A DNA stretch of 38,136 nt, from positions 32,366-70,501 of the forward strand of contig MEPR01000021.1 in NCBI GenBank assembly GCA_001769835.1, read 5' to 3'. The position numbers and the translations under genes were made by a program. This document shows, in pieces, positions 8,726-16,134 of this stretch (within the stretch, counting starts at the first letter, position 1; every line of letters begins with the position of its first letter). The notes beneath the pieces are model-generated. The model saw only the letters and a program-made list of their open reading frames with translations. It searched no databases and had not been told where the DNA came from. The stretch is from Bdellovibrionales bacterium GWB1_55_8. Lineage in GTDB: Bacteria; Bdellovibrionota; UBA1018.

Positions 8726-9945
8726 TATTCCCAATCGACGCTCTCCTGACCTCGCAAAGGGAACTGGGGCTGATAATGGCCGTCCTCATAGGTTTCGGCT
8801 TCGGATTCGTTCTGGAACGCGCGGGCTTTGGACGCGCGAAAAAGCTCGCGGCGCAGTTCTACCTCTATGACATGACCGTTTTTAAAGTGATGTTCACCGC
8901 GATCGTAACGGCCATGCTGGGCGTGATCGTGCTTTCCGGCTTCGGAATCGCGGATCTGAAGGCGATCTCTGACTATGCGACCAGTACGACCCTGCTCTGG
9001 CCGATGCTGGTCGGCGGTCTCCTGCTTGGCGCAGGATTCATCATCGCAGGGTATTGTCCGGGAACGTCCATAGTCGCGAGTGCTTCGGGCAATCTGGATG
9101 GGGTTGTTGCCTTTGCGGGCGTGGTTTTGGGTACGGTGCTTTATTCTGAGGGCCTCGATGCGTTCACCTCCCTGTCAACCTTTCACAACAGCAGTAATTT
9201 CGGTCACGTTTATCTCTATGATCTGCTTGGAGTGCCGGCTCCCCTCTTGGCGCTAGCGGTAACCCTGATGGCTGCAGGGTGTTTCATGGGCGCGGAGAAA
9301 GTGGAGCAGCTGTTCCGCGCGAAGCTTCACGGCTCGTCCGATGGAATCGTGGATACCCGTTCCAATCCGGTTCTAAGCGGTGCGCGTCGGCTGGCTTTTG
9401 GAAGTTTTGCGGGCCTCGCGGCACTCGGGCTCGGTTCCCTCCTGATGACTCAGACTCCGGTTTCGGCCGCTGCCGCAGGCAGCGTCACGGCGACAGAAGT
9501 CGCGCGCAAAGTACTCGAACAACCTTGGGATCTCAGAATCATTGACTTGAGAGCCCTGGAAGCCTGCACCAGAGTACGAATTCCCGGTTCGGAATGCGTT
9601 CCGATGGAAAAGCTCGGCGAACTGGATCTTCAGAATGCACCCGGAACCCAACTGCTCGTACTCGTGGGCGAAAGCGATTTGACAGAAGTTCCGCCTGCCG
9701 CGCGGGATTATCCGGGAAGGATAAAACTCCTCAGCGGCGGATTTTCGAATTGGAAGTCCTTTGCCCTGAGCGCACCGATTTTTCCGGGAAATGGCGCGAG
9801 CGAAGCGGAGATCGAGGAATTCCGATTCAGAAGCACCTTGCACGCGACCTTGACCGGAATGAAACAAGCCCCCCCACCTCCGCCTGCGCCGTCATCAGGA
9901 GGCGGATTCAAGAAAAAGAGTGGCGGCGGCGGTTGCAGCGGCTGA
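8722..9945 (+). CDS. YeeE/YedE half-transporter fused to a cysteine-less rhodanese-like domain and a Gly-Cys tail
   Basis: This is a 407-residue protein. The first ~230 residues are a YeeE/YedE membrane domain with the second family motif IAGYCPGTSIVASASGN. After a last membrane helix (LAFGSFAGLAALGLGSLLM), preceded by arginines that suggest an inside-to-outside crossing, comes a rhodanese-like fold (LRIIDLRALEA, RIPGSECVP, LLSGGFSNWKSF). The usual CxxGxR active loop is replaced by LLVLVGESDLTEVPP, so classical sulfurtransferase chemistry at that site is unlikely. A Pro-rich linker leads to SGGGFKKKSGGGGCSG, with Cys405 third from the end, like the GGCGG arm of SoxY. The start at 8722 overlaps the previous stop (ATGA) and lies nine bases after AGGAG. 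The domain probably faces the periplasm (inference). Confidence 0.85.
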   Translation: MIFPIDALLTSQRELGLIMAVLIGFGFGFVLERAGFGRAKKLAAQFYLYDMTVFKVMFTAIVTAMLGVIVLSGFGIADLKAISDYATSTTLLWPMLVGGLLLGAGFIIAGYCPGTSIVASASGNLDGVVAFAGVVLGTVLYSEGLDAFTSLSTFHNSSNFGHVYLYDLLGVPAPLLALAVTLMAAGCFMGAEKVEQLFRAKLHGSSDGIVDTRSNPVLSGARRLAFGSFAGLAALGLGSLLMTQTPVSAAAAGSVTATEVARKVLEQPWDLRIIDLRALEACTRVRIPGSECVPMEKLGELDLQNAPGTQLLVLVGESDLTEVPPAARDYPGRIKLLSGGFSNWKSFALSAPIFPGNGASEAEIEEFRFRSTLHATLTGMKQAPPPPPAPSSGGGFKKKSGGGGCSG

Positions 9946-9958
9946 ACTGGAGAGAGCA

Positions 9959-10879
9959 ATGAACGAAATAGATCTGATCCGCACAAATCCTTCCATCGAC
10001 CCACAGCTGCATATCTGGGGGTGGGAAATCCCGGTATATCTGTTTCTCGGTGGGATGGCGGCAGGAGCAATGATCCTTTCCGCTAGTCTCGGGAAAAAGA
10101 ACAACTCCACCTGGGTTCGCTTACTGCCTTTTGCCGCTCCAATCCTGCTTTCAATCGGCATGGGAGCGCTTTTCCTGGACCTTGCGAACAAGCTGCACGT
10201 CTACAGGTTTTATCTCGCGTTCAAATGGAGTTCTCCGATGTCCTGGGGCGCATGGATTCTCTTGGGCATTTATCCGGTGGCGATGCTTCTTGGCGTTCTG
10301 CGACTTTCGCCGTCGGAGTTGAACTGGCTGGGTAACAGGCTTCGCTCCGCAAACGTCCTTGCCTCTATCAGACAATTTGCCGAGGAACACGAAGGACTGA
10401 TCCGGGCAGCGAACATCGGCTTGGGCGCTGCACTCGGAATCTATACCGGGATTCTGCTGAGCTCTACGGGTCGGCCAGTATGGAACTCGGCGATTCTCGG
10501 TCCGTTGTTTCTCGCGTCCGGGATTTCAGCCGGGGCGGCACTCGCGCTTCTGTTCCCGATGAAAGACGAGGAACACCATTTTTTCCGTCGCTGGGACATG
10601 GCCGCGATAGGAATCGAACTTCTCCTTATCCTCATTTATCTGCTTGGTTTGGCGACCATCAGCGGCCCTGATGGTGCCCTGGCGAACGAGGCATTTCTGG
10701 GCGGAAAGTACACCGCGCCTTTCTGGTCGCTTGTCGTTCTGGGCGGCCTGCTCGTGCCTTTTACCCTGAAACTGATCGAGTCAGCGCGCGGCCTGAAACC
10801 GACCTTGGTTGCACCCGTATTGGTTCTTTGCGGTGGTTTTGCCCTTCGCTGGATCCTGGTTTACGCCGGACAGGCGTAA
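9959..10879 (+). CDS. NrfD/PsrC-family membrane subunit
   Basis: This 306-residue polytopic membrane protein should anchor the molybdenum and ferredoxin subunits and exchange electrons with the quinone pool. The N-terminus (LHIWGWEIPVYLFLGGMAAGAMIL) is the characteristic first helix of NrfD/PsrC proteins. About eight hydrophobic helices follow, ending in APVLVLCGGFALRWILVYAGQ, another family hallmark. The ATG at 9959 has GGAG six bases upstream and lies 13 bases after the YeeE-rhodanese gene. It is the last gene of the six-gene sulfur operon; no terminator is visible after it. Confidence 0.9.
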   Translation: MNEIDLIRTNPSIDPQLHIWGWEIPVYLFLGGMAAGAMILSASLGKKNNSTWVRLLPFAAPILLSIGMGALFLDLANKLHVYRFYLAFKWSSPMSWGAWILLGIYPVAMLLGVLRLSPSELNWLGNRLRSANVLASIRQFAEEHEGLIRAANIGLGAALGIYTGILLSSTGRPVWNSAILGPLFLASGISAGAALALLFPMKDEEHHFFRRWDMAAIGIELLLILIYLLGLATISGPDGALANEAFLGGKYTAPFWSLVVLGGLLVPFTLKLIESARGLKPTLVAPVLVLCGGFALRWILVYAGQA

Positions 10880-10921
10880 CGCCGTTCGCCATCGGCACCG
10901 GATTTTGCAGATACTTCGGGA

Positions 10922-11512
10922 ATGAAGATCCCGATAAAGATCGCCTTCCGGGACTTTTCGCCGACAGATGCGGTCGTCCTTCAGATCCGCGAACGAGCGG
11001 ACAAGCTCGAGCAATTCTTTCACCAGATCACCAGCTGCCGCATCACGGTTGGAAAGGCCCATCGAAAACACCACAAAGGAAACCTCTATTACGCGCGCAT
11101 TGATATCACGGTGCCCGGCGAGGAAATCGTCGTGGGAAATTGCCACGATTTCGACGGGGCCCACGGAGATGTGTACGTTGCGTTACGTGACTCGTTCGCG
11201 ATCGCACAGCGTCAGTTGCAGGATTACGTCCGGCGTCGACGCGTGCGCACCCACCTGAAAGAGCGAGCCGGGCCGTTGCACGGCCGGGTAACGCAACTAC
11301 TTTGGGATGATCGTGGCGCATTCGGTTTTATCCGCAGCATGGATAACCGTGACTTCTACTTCCATAGCAACAGCCTGGTGAATGCCGACTTTGACAGACT
11401 CCAAGTGGGCGTGGAGGTTCGTTTCTCTGAGGAACTCGGCGAGGAGGGTCCTCAGGCAAGCACGGTGGAACTCGCGCACCCGAAACTCCATCGGCCGGCT
11501 CCCGCCGCCTGA
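10922..11512 (+). CDS. Ribosome hibernation factor (HPF/RaiA domain) fused to a cold-shock domain
   Basis: This 196-residue protein has two domains. Residues 1 to about 105 form an S30AE/HPF domain, which in the family binds the decoding centre of idle 30S subunits. Residues about 118 to 180 look like a cold-shock OB fold, with the RNA-binding motifs GAFGFI and DFYFHS. The fusion is known from database HPF relatives, but its role is less studied than that of stand-alone HPF. No Shine-Dalgarno precedes the ATG. A GATACT hexamer lies six bases before it, so the message may be leaderless. It is convergent with the TadC-like gene, with four bases between stops. Confidence 0.85.
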   Translation: MKIPIKIAFRDFSPTDAVVLQIRERADKLEQFFHQITSCRITVGKAHRKHHKGNLYYARIDITVPGEEIVVGNCHDFDGAHGDVYVALRDSFAIAQRQLQDYVRRRRVRTHLKERAGPLHGRVTQLLWDDRGAFGFIRSMDNRDFYFHSNSLVNADFDRLQVGVEVRFSEELGEEGPQASTVELAHPKLHRPAPAA

Positions 11513-11516
11513 ATTT

Positions 11517-12431
11517 TTACGGTACTCCGTTCGGGTAGCGGAAACTGAGGACAAACGGACCGATCACCATCACGAAAACCGCGAAGACGATGAACATGAG
11601 CGGGATAAGGATCTTCTGCCCCGCTTTCGCACCCTCCTTCTCCGCTCGAAGCATTCGCTCGCCTCGAATCGCCTCGGACTGCGCACGAAGGATTTTGCCA
11701 ATAGAGGCCCCCATCTGGTCCGCGGAAATAAGAATCGCGACAAACGAGTTCATCTCCGTCATGTCTATTCGGAGGGACATTTCCCGTAATGCCTCCTGAC
11801 GTGAAGACCCGACTTTGATCTCCTTCAACAGCTGGGCTAATTCCTCCACCAATGGACCTGGCTGTGACTTTTCAACCACCTTCCCGATCGCACCGATGAA
11901 ATCCAGGCCCGCTTCCATTGAAAGCGCCAGCAAATCGACGACAAACGGCATGGATACCAGAATTTTTTTCTGTCTGGCCTGCAGGCGTTGTCTCACCCAG
12001 AGGTCCGGATAAAACCATCCCGCGGCGGCCGAACCGACCAGCGTTTTCAGGTCCAGATCAAGGAGATCCATCGCATTCAGAATACCCCCGACAATCGGAA
12101 AGAAGAGAATCAGGAAAAGCTTGAAGGAAATGAATTCATCGGGAGTGAGTTCATCCTTCAATCCGGCTGCCACTATTTTTCGGCGATATTTCTTACGTTT
12201 CTTGTCCCAGTACGGCTTTCCGCGGACGATGGGCATGACGTACTGAGTGAAAAAGGGTCGAGTGATCTTGACCAGGCCGTTGCTGGGTTCTTTCGAGCCG
12301 GCTTCCAGGTTCTCCTGGGCAGCTCGGACCTCGCCTTCCTTGAGCAACATGCGGGCAAAGATGAACGTGGCAAGAAACACCAGTCCATACCCGACATAGA
12401 TAACAAGTTGTTCAGAGTCAGCCAAATCCAT
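11517..12431 (-). CDS. Type II secretion system F-domain protein, TadC-like, orphan
   Basis: This 304-residue inner-membrane protein resembles TadB/TadC platform proteins of Tad (type IVc) pilus machines. It has an N-terminal membrane helix (YVGYGLVFLATFIFARMLL) and a middle pair of hydrophobic segments around FKLFLILFFPIVGGIL. The cytoplasmic F domain contains FVVDLLALSMEAGLDFIGAI, followed by a helical GSSRQEALREMSLR region. The last helix is LIPLMFIVFAVFVMVIGPFVL. I chose the ATG at 12431, with GTGAGG six bases upstream, over the GTG at 12449. No TadA ATPase, TadB partner or pilin lies in the window. The gene appears monocistronic. Confidence 0.8.
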   Translation of the reverse strand: MDLADSEQLVIYVGYGLVFLATFIFARMLLKEGEVRAAQENLEAGSKEPSNGLVKITRPFFTQYVMPIVRGKPYWDKKRKKYRRKIVAAGLKDELTPDEFISFKLFLILFFPIVGGILNAMDLLDLDLKTLVGSAAAGWFYPDLWVRQRLQARQKKILVSMPFVVDLLALSMEAGLDFIGAIGKVVEKSQPGPLVEELAQLLKEIKVGSSRQEALREMSLRIDMTEMNSFVAILISADQMGASIGKILRAQSEAIRGERMLRAEKEGAKAGQKILIPLMFIVFAVFVMVIGPFVLSFRYPNGVP

Positions 12432-12554
12432 GAGCAGCCTCACAGGCACGCATTGCAGTACTCTTGATCACTCTTAGGATTTTATGGGCTTTCTCTTAAA
12501 TTGACCCGAAAAAAAGCGGCTTGAGGTCGCTTGCTGCGATCGACTCGCCAATTC

Positions 12555-12583
12555 TTGCGAAAAGGTCTCTCTAGGTCTACCGT
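12555..12583 (+). promoter_or_regulatory. Candidate promoter giving a near-leaderless mRNA
   Basis: TTGCGA at 12555-12560, a 17-base spacer and TACCGT at 12578-12583 lie seven bases before the ATG at 12591. The -10 is poor (three of six), but the layout matches two better cases at 21441 and 27001. Confidence 0.35.
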
Positions 12584-12590
12584 TGAGGGG

Positions 12591-13325
12591 ATGAGATATA
12601 AAAAAGCCCTTCTATTTCTGTTGGTTATCAGCCTTTTCACCTCTTCGCTCGCTTTTGGCGCAGACAAGACCCTCCGCGACACCTGGTACACCATCACCAT
12701 TGGGGGGAAAATTCCCTACGGCTATTACAACGAGAAGCTCGAACTGAAAAAAGATCGGCTTTTCCTTCAAAGCCACGTGTGGAAGACGGAAGAGGATTTC
12801 CTCAACGAGGAGCAGATCGGGGCTTTCGCCGAAGACACGTTGGATCTGAAACCCCTCTTCTTCAATTTTCACGCGACCTATCGAAGCACGGAAATCGCAA
12901 TTGATGGGACGGTGAAGAATGGCAATGTCCTGTCGGTCCGGACGAAAAAAGGAAGCGAGCAATTGCCGATAGCGAAACGAAACCTTCCTAAAGCTGCGTT
13001 CTTCTCCCAGTTTTTTCCCGTGTGGATTTCGAAGCATCTGCCTGAGCTGAAAAATGGCAAGAGCCTCGCCTTCACCACGATTCCGGAGGATGGCTTCGAG
13101 AACGGATTCTCTCCCGCTCTTGGCCGGGTAAAACCAGAGAAGCCGGATGCGTTCGCCAAGGAATCGAAAACACAGAAACTGGGAGTCACTTATCGCGATG
13201 TCCAGAGTTTCTGGTGGGTGGAGGACTCGGGTGAGGCCGTGCGCATCGAGATGCCCGCGATGAGAACCGTGGTTGAACGAGTCCAGAAGTCCGTAGCACT
13301 TCAATTCCTGAAAACGTCGGAGTGA
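12591..13325 (+). CDS. Exported protein of unknown function
   Basis: I do not recognise a family with confidence. The 244-residue protein starts with a signal peptide (MRYKKALLFLLVISLFTSSLAFGA). The mature part is rich in predicted beta structure. Its N-terminal pattern WYTITIGGKIPYGYYNEKLE and the late WWVEDSGEAVRIEMP segment loosely recall exported beta proteins found beside transglutaminase-like domains. That similarity is weak. GAGGGG touches the ATG at 12591 with no spacing, so it cannot act as a normal ribosome site. A TTG at 12531 would give a longer but less likely N-terminus. The gene couples by a GTGA overlap to the permease pair, so it may belong to the same uptake function. Confidence 0.7.
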   Translation: MRYKKALLFLLVISLFTSSLAFGADKTLRDTWYTITIGGKIPYGYYNEKLELKKDRLFLQSHVWKTEEDFLNEEQIGAFAEDTLDLKPLFFNFHATYRSTEIAIDGTVKNGNVLSVRTKKGSEQLPIAKRNLPKAAFFSQFFPVWISKHLPELKNGKSLAFTTIPEDGFENGFSPALGRVKPEKPDAFAKESKTQKLGVTYRDVQSFWWVEDSGEAVRIEMPAMRTVVERVQKSVALQFLKTSE

Positions 13326-14218
13326 ATCTGCTGACCAGAGTCGCATCACTTCTGCTTCTTCTCATGGCGCTGTTCCTGGCGACGCGTGCGACCATTCGCG
13401 CTCTTCCCGGCGATCCCCTGGAAGCAGTGATCGCGGAAACCGGAACCACCATACCTCCAGAGGTTTTAAGATCCGAACTCGGGCTGGACCGCCCCTTTCT
13501 GCTTTCGGCCCTTAACGATCTCCGTTCCGCCTTCCAGGGTGACTTTGGCACCTCGCTCGCCTCGCGGAACCCGATTGCACCCGACCTTGCTCGACGCTTC
13601 AGAAACACGCTGATGCTCACGACAACAGCCCTGCTCCTCGCAGCGGGCTTCAGCCTCTGGCTCGGCCTGGCCGCCGCGGCGCGCCCAGGCGGCTGGGCCG
13701 ACCGCTTCTGCACCCTGCACGGTGCAATCAGTGCGGCTGTACCGACCGCCTGGTCTGGCCCGATCTGGATACTCCTGCTCGCGGTGTGGATCCCGATTTT
13801 CCCGATCGGGGGACACATCGGCCTTCCCGCTTTGGCCCTGGCCGTCAGTGTCTCTGGTTTATGGGCCCGCCTGGTTCGCGTCCGCGTTGTCGAGAGCCTG
13901 AACTGGGGCGCCGCACCGGGCGCTCGCGCCAGAGGCGTACCTGAATGGAAGGTGCTCGTGAAATATGGCCTGGCCCCTGTTTCAGGAGCACTCCTCGGAT
14001 ATCTGGGTACCCAATTCGGCGGACTTCTGGCCGGCGCCTTTGTAACTGAAATCGTATTTGACTGGAACGGACTTGGCTCAGGAATCGTCGAGGCCGTGCT
14101 GCAACGTGATTATCCGATGGTCGAGGCCGGAGTCTTCACTGCGGCAGCCGCGTGTCTCGTCGCCAATAGTCTCGGAGATTGGCTTCAAAGTCGGTGGGAA
14201 CCATGCAAAGACAGTTGA
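13322..14218 (+). CDS. Peptide-type ABC transporter permease, OppB/DppB-like
   Basis: This 298-residue inner-membrane permease is of the OppB/DppB type, which imports oligopeptides, dipeptides or nickel with a partner permease, an ATPase and a binding protein. Visible signs are the LPGDPLEAV and LGLDRPFL segments after the first helix and FQGDFGTSL. The EAA-like loop GAAPGARARGVPEWKVLVKYGLAP contacts the ATPase in this family. The C-terminal FVTEIVFDWNGLGSGIVEAVLQRDYPMVE is highly typical. The start is a GTG overlapping the previous stop. No ATPase or binding-protein gene is in the window, so those parts must be encoded elsewhere. Confidence 0.88.
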   Translation: MNLLTRVASLLLLLMALFLATRATIRALPGDPLEAVIAETGTTIPPEVLRSELGLDRPFLLSALNDLRSAFQGDFGTSLASRNPIAPDLARRFRNTLMLTTTALLLAAGFSLWLGLAAAARPGGWADRFCTLHGAISAAVPTAWSGPIWILLLAVWIPIFPIGGHIGLPALALAVSVSGLWARLVRVRVVESLNWGAAPGARARGVPEWKVLVKYGLAPVSGALLGYLGTQFGGLLAGAFVTEIVFDWNGLGSGIVEAVLQRDYPMVEAGVFTAAAACLVANSLGDWLQSRWEPCKDS

Positions 14219-14988
14219 GGAATGTTCCAGCCGCCTGGATCGTGCTTTGGTCGATCGCTGCCGCCAGCATGCAGCTGACCACTTTATCGCATGAACTTGT
14301 AAACCGTCTTTTGCCACCAGCAGGCGCTCACCTCTTCGGTTTCGACGCATTCGGAAGGGATCTCCTGATGCTGACGCTCAGGGCCTCGTTCGTGAGCATT
14401 CTGTTCGCGAGCTTTGCAACCGCGCTCTCCTGCATCCTCGCGCTCGGGATCGGCTGCGCGGTCGCATTGCTCCCGAATCGGATACGTTTTCCCTTCCTGC
14501 GCCTGCTGGAGGCTTTTCTTGCCTTTCCGTCGCTCCTTTTTTCCCTGTTGCTTGCTGCTGTACTGGGACCCGGGTGGACAACTCTTTCAGCCGCCCTGCT
14601 CATCGGCATCGCTCCGGGAATGGTCCGCCTTGTATACGTGCGCAGCCGTGAATTGCTGGCCGAAGATTATATCGTGGCAGCCAAAAGCCTGGGAGCCCCC
14701 CCTCTCTCCATCATCAGACGCCATCTTTTTCCCGCTGCGGCCTCTCTCTGTGCTGTTAAAACCCCCAATCTGTTCGCCCAAGCCCTGATCGCGGAAGCCA
14801 CGCTCACTTTTCTTGGAATTGGAGCCCCCTACGCGCAAGACACCTGGGGATCCCTTCTGGCGCAAGGAAAGGAATACCTGATCGAAGCTCCCCATGTCGC
14901 TTTGGGCTCGGGATTACCGCTTGTACTCACTGCACTTTCCCTGCAGCTTTTGACGCAGAAATTATCCGGATACCGCGCTCAGGTTTGA
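14203..14988 (+). CDS. Peptide-type ABC transporter permease, OppC/DppC-like
   Basis: This is a 261-residue partner permease of the preceding gene, overlapping its end by 16 bases. The family signature FGFDAFGRDLL follows the first membrane helix. The EAA-like loop AEDYIVAAKSLGAPPLSIIRRHLFP and the FAQALIAEATLTFLGIGAPYAQDTWGSLLAQG block are classic for DppC/OppC. The ATG at 14203 has GGGA four bases upstream. The two genes probably form the membrane channel of one importer. With NagZ next door, murein peptides are a plausible substrate (inference). Confidence 0.9.
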   Translation: MQRQLRNVPAAWIVLWSIAAASMQLTTLSHELVNRLLPPAGAHLFGFDAFGRDLLMLTLRASFVSILFASFATALSCILALGIGCAVALLPNRIRFPFLRLLEAFLAFPSLLFSLLLAAVLGPGWTTLSAALLIGIAPGMVRLVYVRSRELLAEDYIVAAKSLGAPPLSIIRRHLFPAAASLCAVKTPNLFAQALIAEATLTFLGIGAPYAQDTWGSLLAQGKEYLIEAPHVALGSGLPLVLTALSLQLLTQKLSGYRAQV

Positions 14989-15030
14989 AAAGAAGGCCAA
15001 AAATCTAGCTGTTCCGTTAATTCCTGGCGT

Positions 15031-16134
15031 ATGATGACGAGCATGTCCAACAACGTCGATCTTGCGCGCCAGGTACTTGGGCGCCTCTTCATCACAGGCT
15101 TCAGCGGACTGGAACTTTCAAACGATACTTCGGTTTTCATTTCCCAAGCTGATATTGGCGGCGTGATTCTGTTCGCGCCTAACTACGACAGCCCTGCCCA
15201 GGTGGCAGAACTGATCAACCAGGTGCAGGAGTGCCGCAGGGAGCTCCCCCTTTGGGTCTGCGTGGATCAGGAAGGCGGTCGTGTTCAGCGCTTTAAGAAA
15301 GGTTTCACCCGGATTCCGGATGCCTGGTCGATCGGCGTGAAAAATTCGCCGAAGCTTGCCTTCGAAATTTCCGAGATGATGGCCAAAGAACTGAAAGCTG
15401 TCGGCGTGAACGTCAATTTCTGCCCCGTGACGGATATTGTCACGAATCCTAAAAACCAGGTGATCGGGAATCGGGCTTACGGGGACACGGAAGAGCTGGT
15501 TACGAAAATGAGCAGCGCCGTCGTTCGCGGGCATCTTGTACATGGGGTACAACCCTGCGTGAAGCATTTTCCAGGACATGGCGATACGAGCACCGACTCT
15601 CACATGGCCCTTCCAAAAGTGGATGCGGATTGGTCGTCCCTCCTGGATCGCGAACTGAGGCCGTTTACCCGGGCCTTCAAGTCGCATTGCTCGATGGTCA
15701 TGACAGCCCATATCCTGAACCCCAGGATTGATCCCAAATTCCCGGCAACTCTCTCCCGAAAAACACTTCGGGAGCTTCTGCGCGGGGAACTGCGGTACTC
15801 GCGCCTGATCGTCACGGATGACATGGAAATGAAGGCCATCGCGGATCATTTCGGCCAGGAAGAAGCACCCTGTCTCGCCATCGAAGCGGGATGCGACCTT
15901 CTGATTTACCGTTCGGAAAACGGCACCCGACGAGCATATGCCGCGGTCGCGCAAGCACTCGAGAACGGCAGGCTCGCTCCGGAGCTTGTGATCGAAGCCG
16001 CTGCACGTATTTCCGAGGTAAAAAAAGAATTCTTCAAAGAAGCCTATCGCCCGGTCGCTGTCGCGGACGTAGGAAGGAACATCGGATTGCCTGAACACCA
16101 GGCGCTGGTGGACCGCATCACGTCCCAGAGTTAA
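15031..16134 (+). CDS. nagZ: Beta-N-acetylhexosaminidase, glycoside hydrolase family 3
   Basis: NagZ removes N-acetylglucosamine from anhydromuropeptides during cell-wall recycling, normally in the cytoplasm. The 367-residue protein shows [13 protein letters not shown] near residues 77-89. The NagZ signature [18 protein letters not shown] (178-195) contains the loop histidine acid/base pair. The [10 protein letters not shown] segment (261-270) contains the nucleophile aspartate. There is no signal peptide. Three in-frame ATGs (15031, 15034, 15043) are possible starts and none has a strong Shine-Dalgarno. The gene follows the peptide-permease pair by 42 bases. It is convergent with the mutase, and both stop codons share the bases TTAA. 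Confidence 0.93.
   Translation: MMTSMSNNVDLARQVLGRLFITGFSGLELSNDTSVFISQADIGGVILFAPNYDSPAQVAELINQVQECRRELPLWVCVDQEGGRVQRFKKGFTRIPDAWSIGVKNSPKLAFEISEMMAKELKAVGVNVNFCPVTDIVTNPKNQVIGNRAYGDTEELVTKMSSAVVRGHLVHGVQPCVKHFPGHGDTSTDSHMALPKVDADWSSLLDRELRPFTRAFKSHCSMVMTAHILNPRIDPKFPATLSRKTLRELLRGELRYSRLIVTDDMEMKAIADHFGQEEAPCLAIEAGCDLLIYRSENGTRRAYAAVAQALENGRLAPELVIEAAARISEVKKEFFKEAYRPVAVADVGRNIGLPEHQALVDRITSQS

Noticed and set aside
9863-9942. Pro and Gly runs at the end of the YeeE-rhodanese gene as a possible frameshift artefact
   Set aside because: The frame keeps the Gly-Lys-Gly-Cys tail and stops 13 bases before the next gene, as expected in this operon.
10893-10910. CGGCACCGGATTTTGCA before the hibernation factor, resembling a sigma-54 promoter
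   Set aside because: The GG and GC are 11 bases apart; sigma-54 promoters need exactly 10.
15118-16098. 326-residue open frame antisense to nagZ
   Set aside because: It is a shadow of nagZ codon bias, with no motif or ribosome site.
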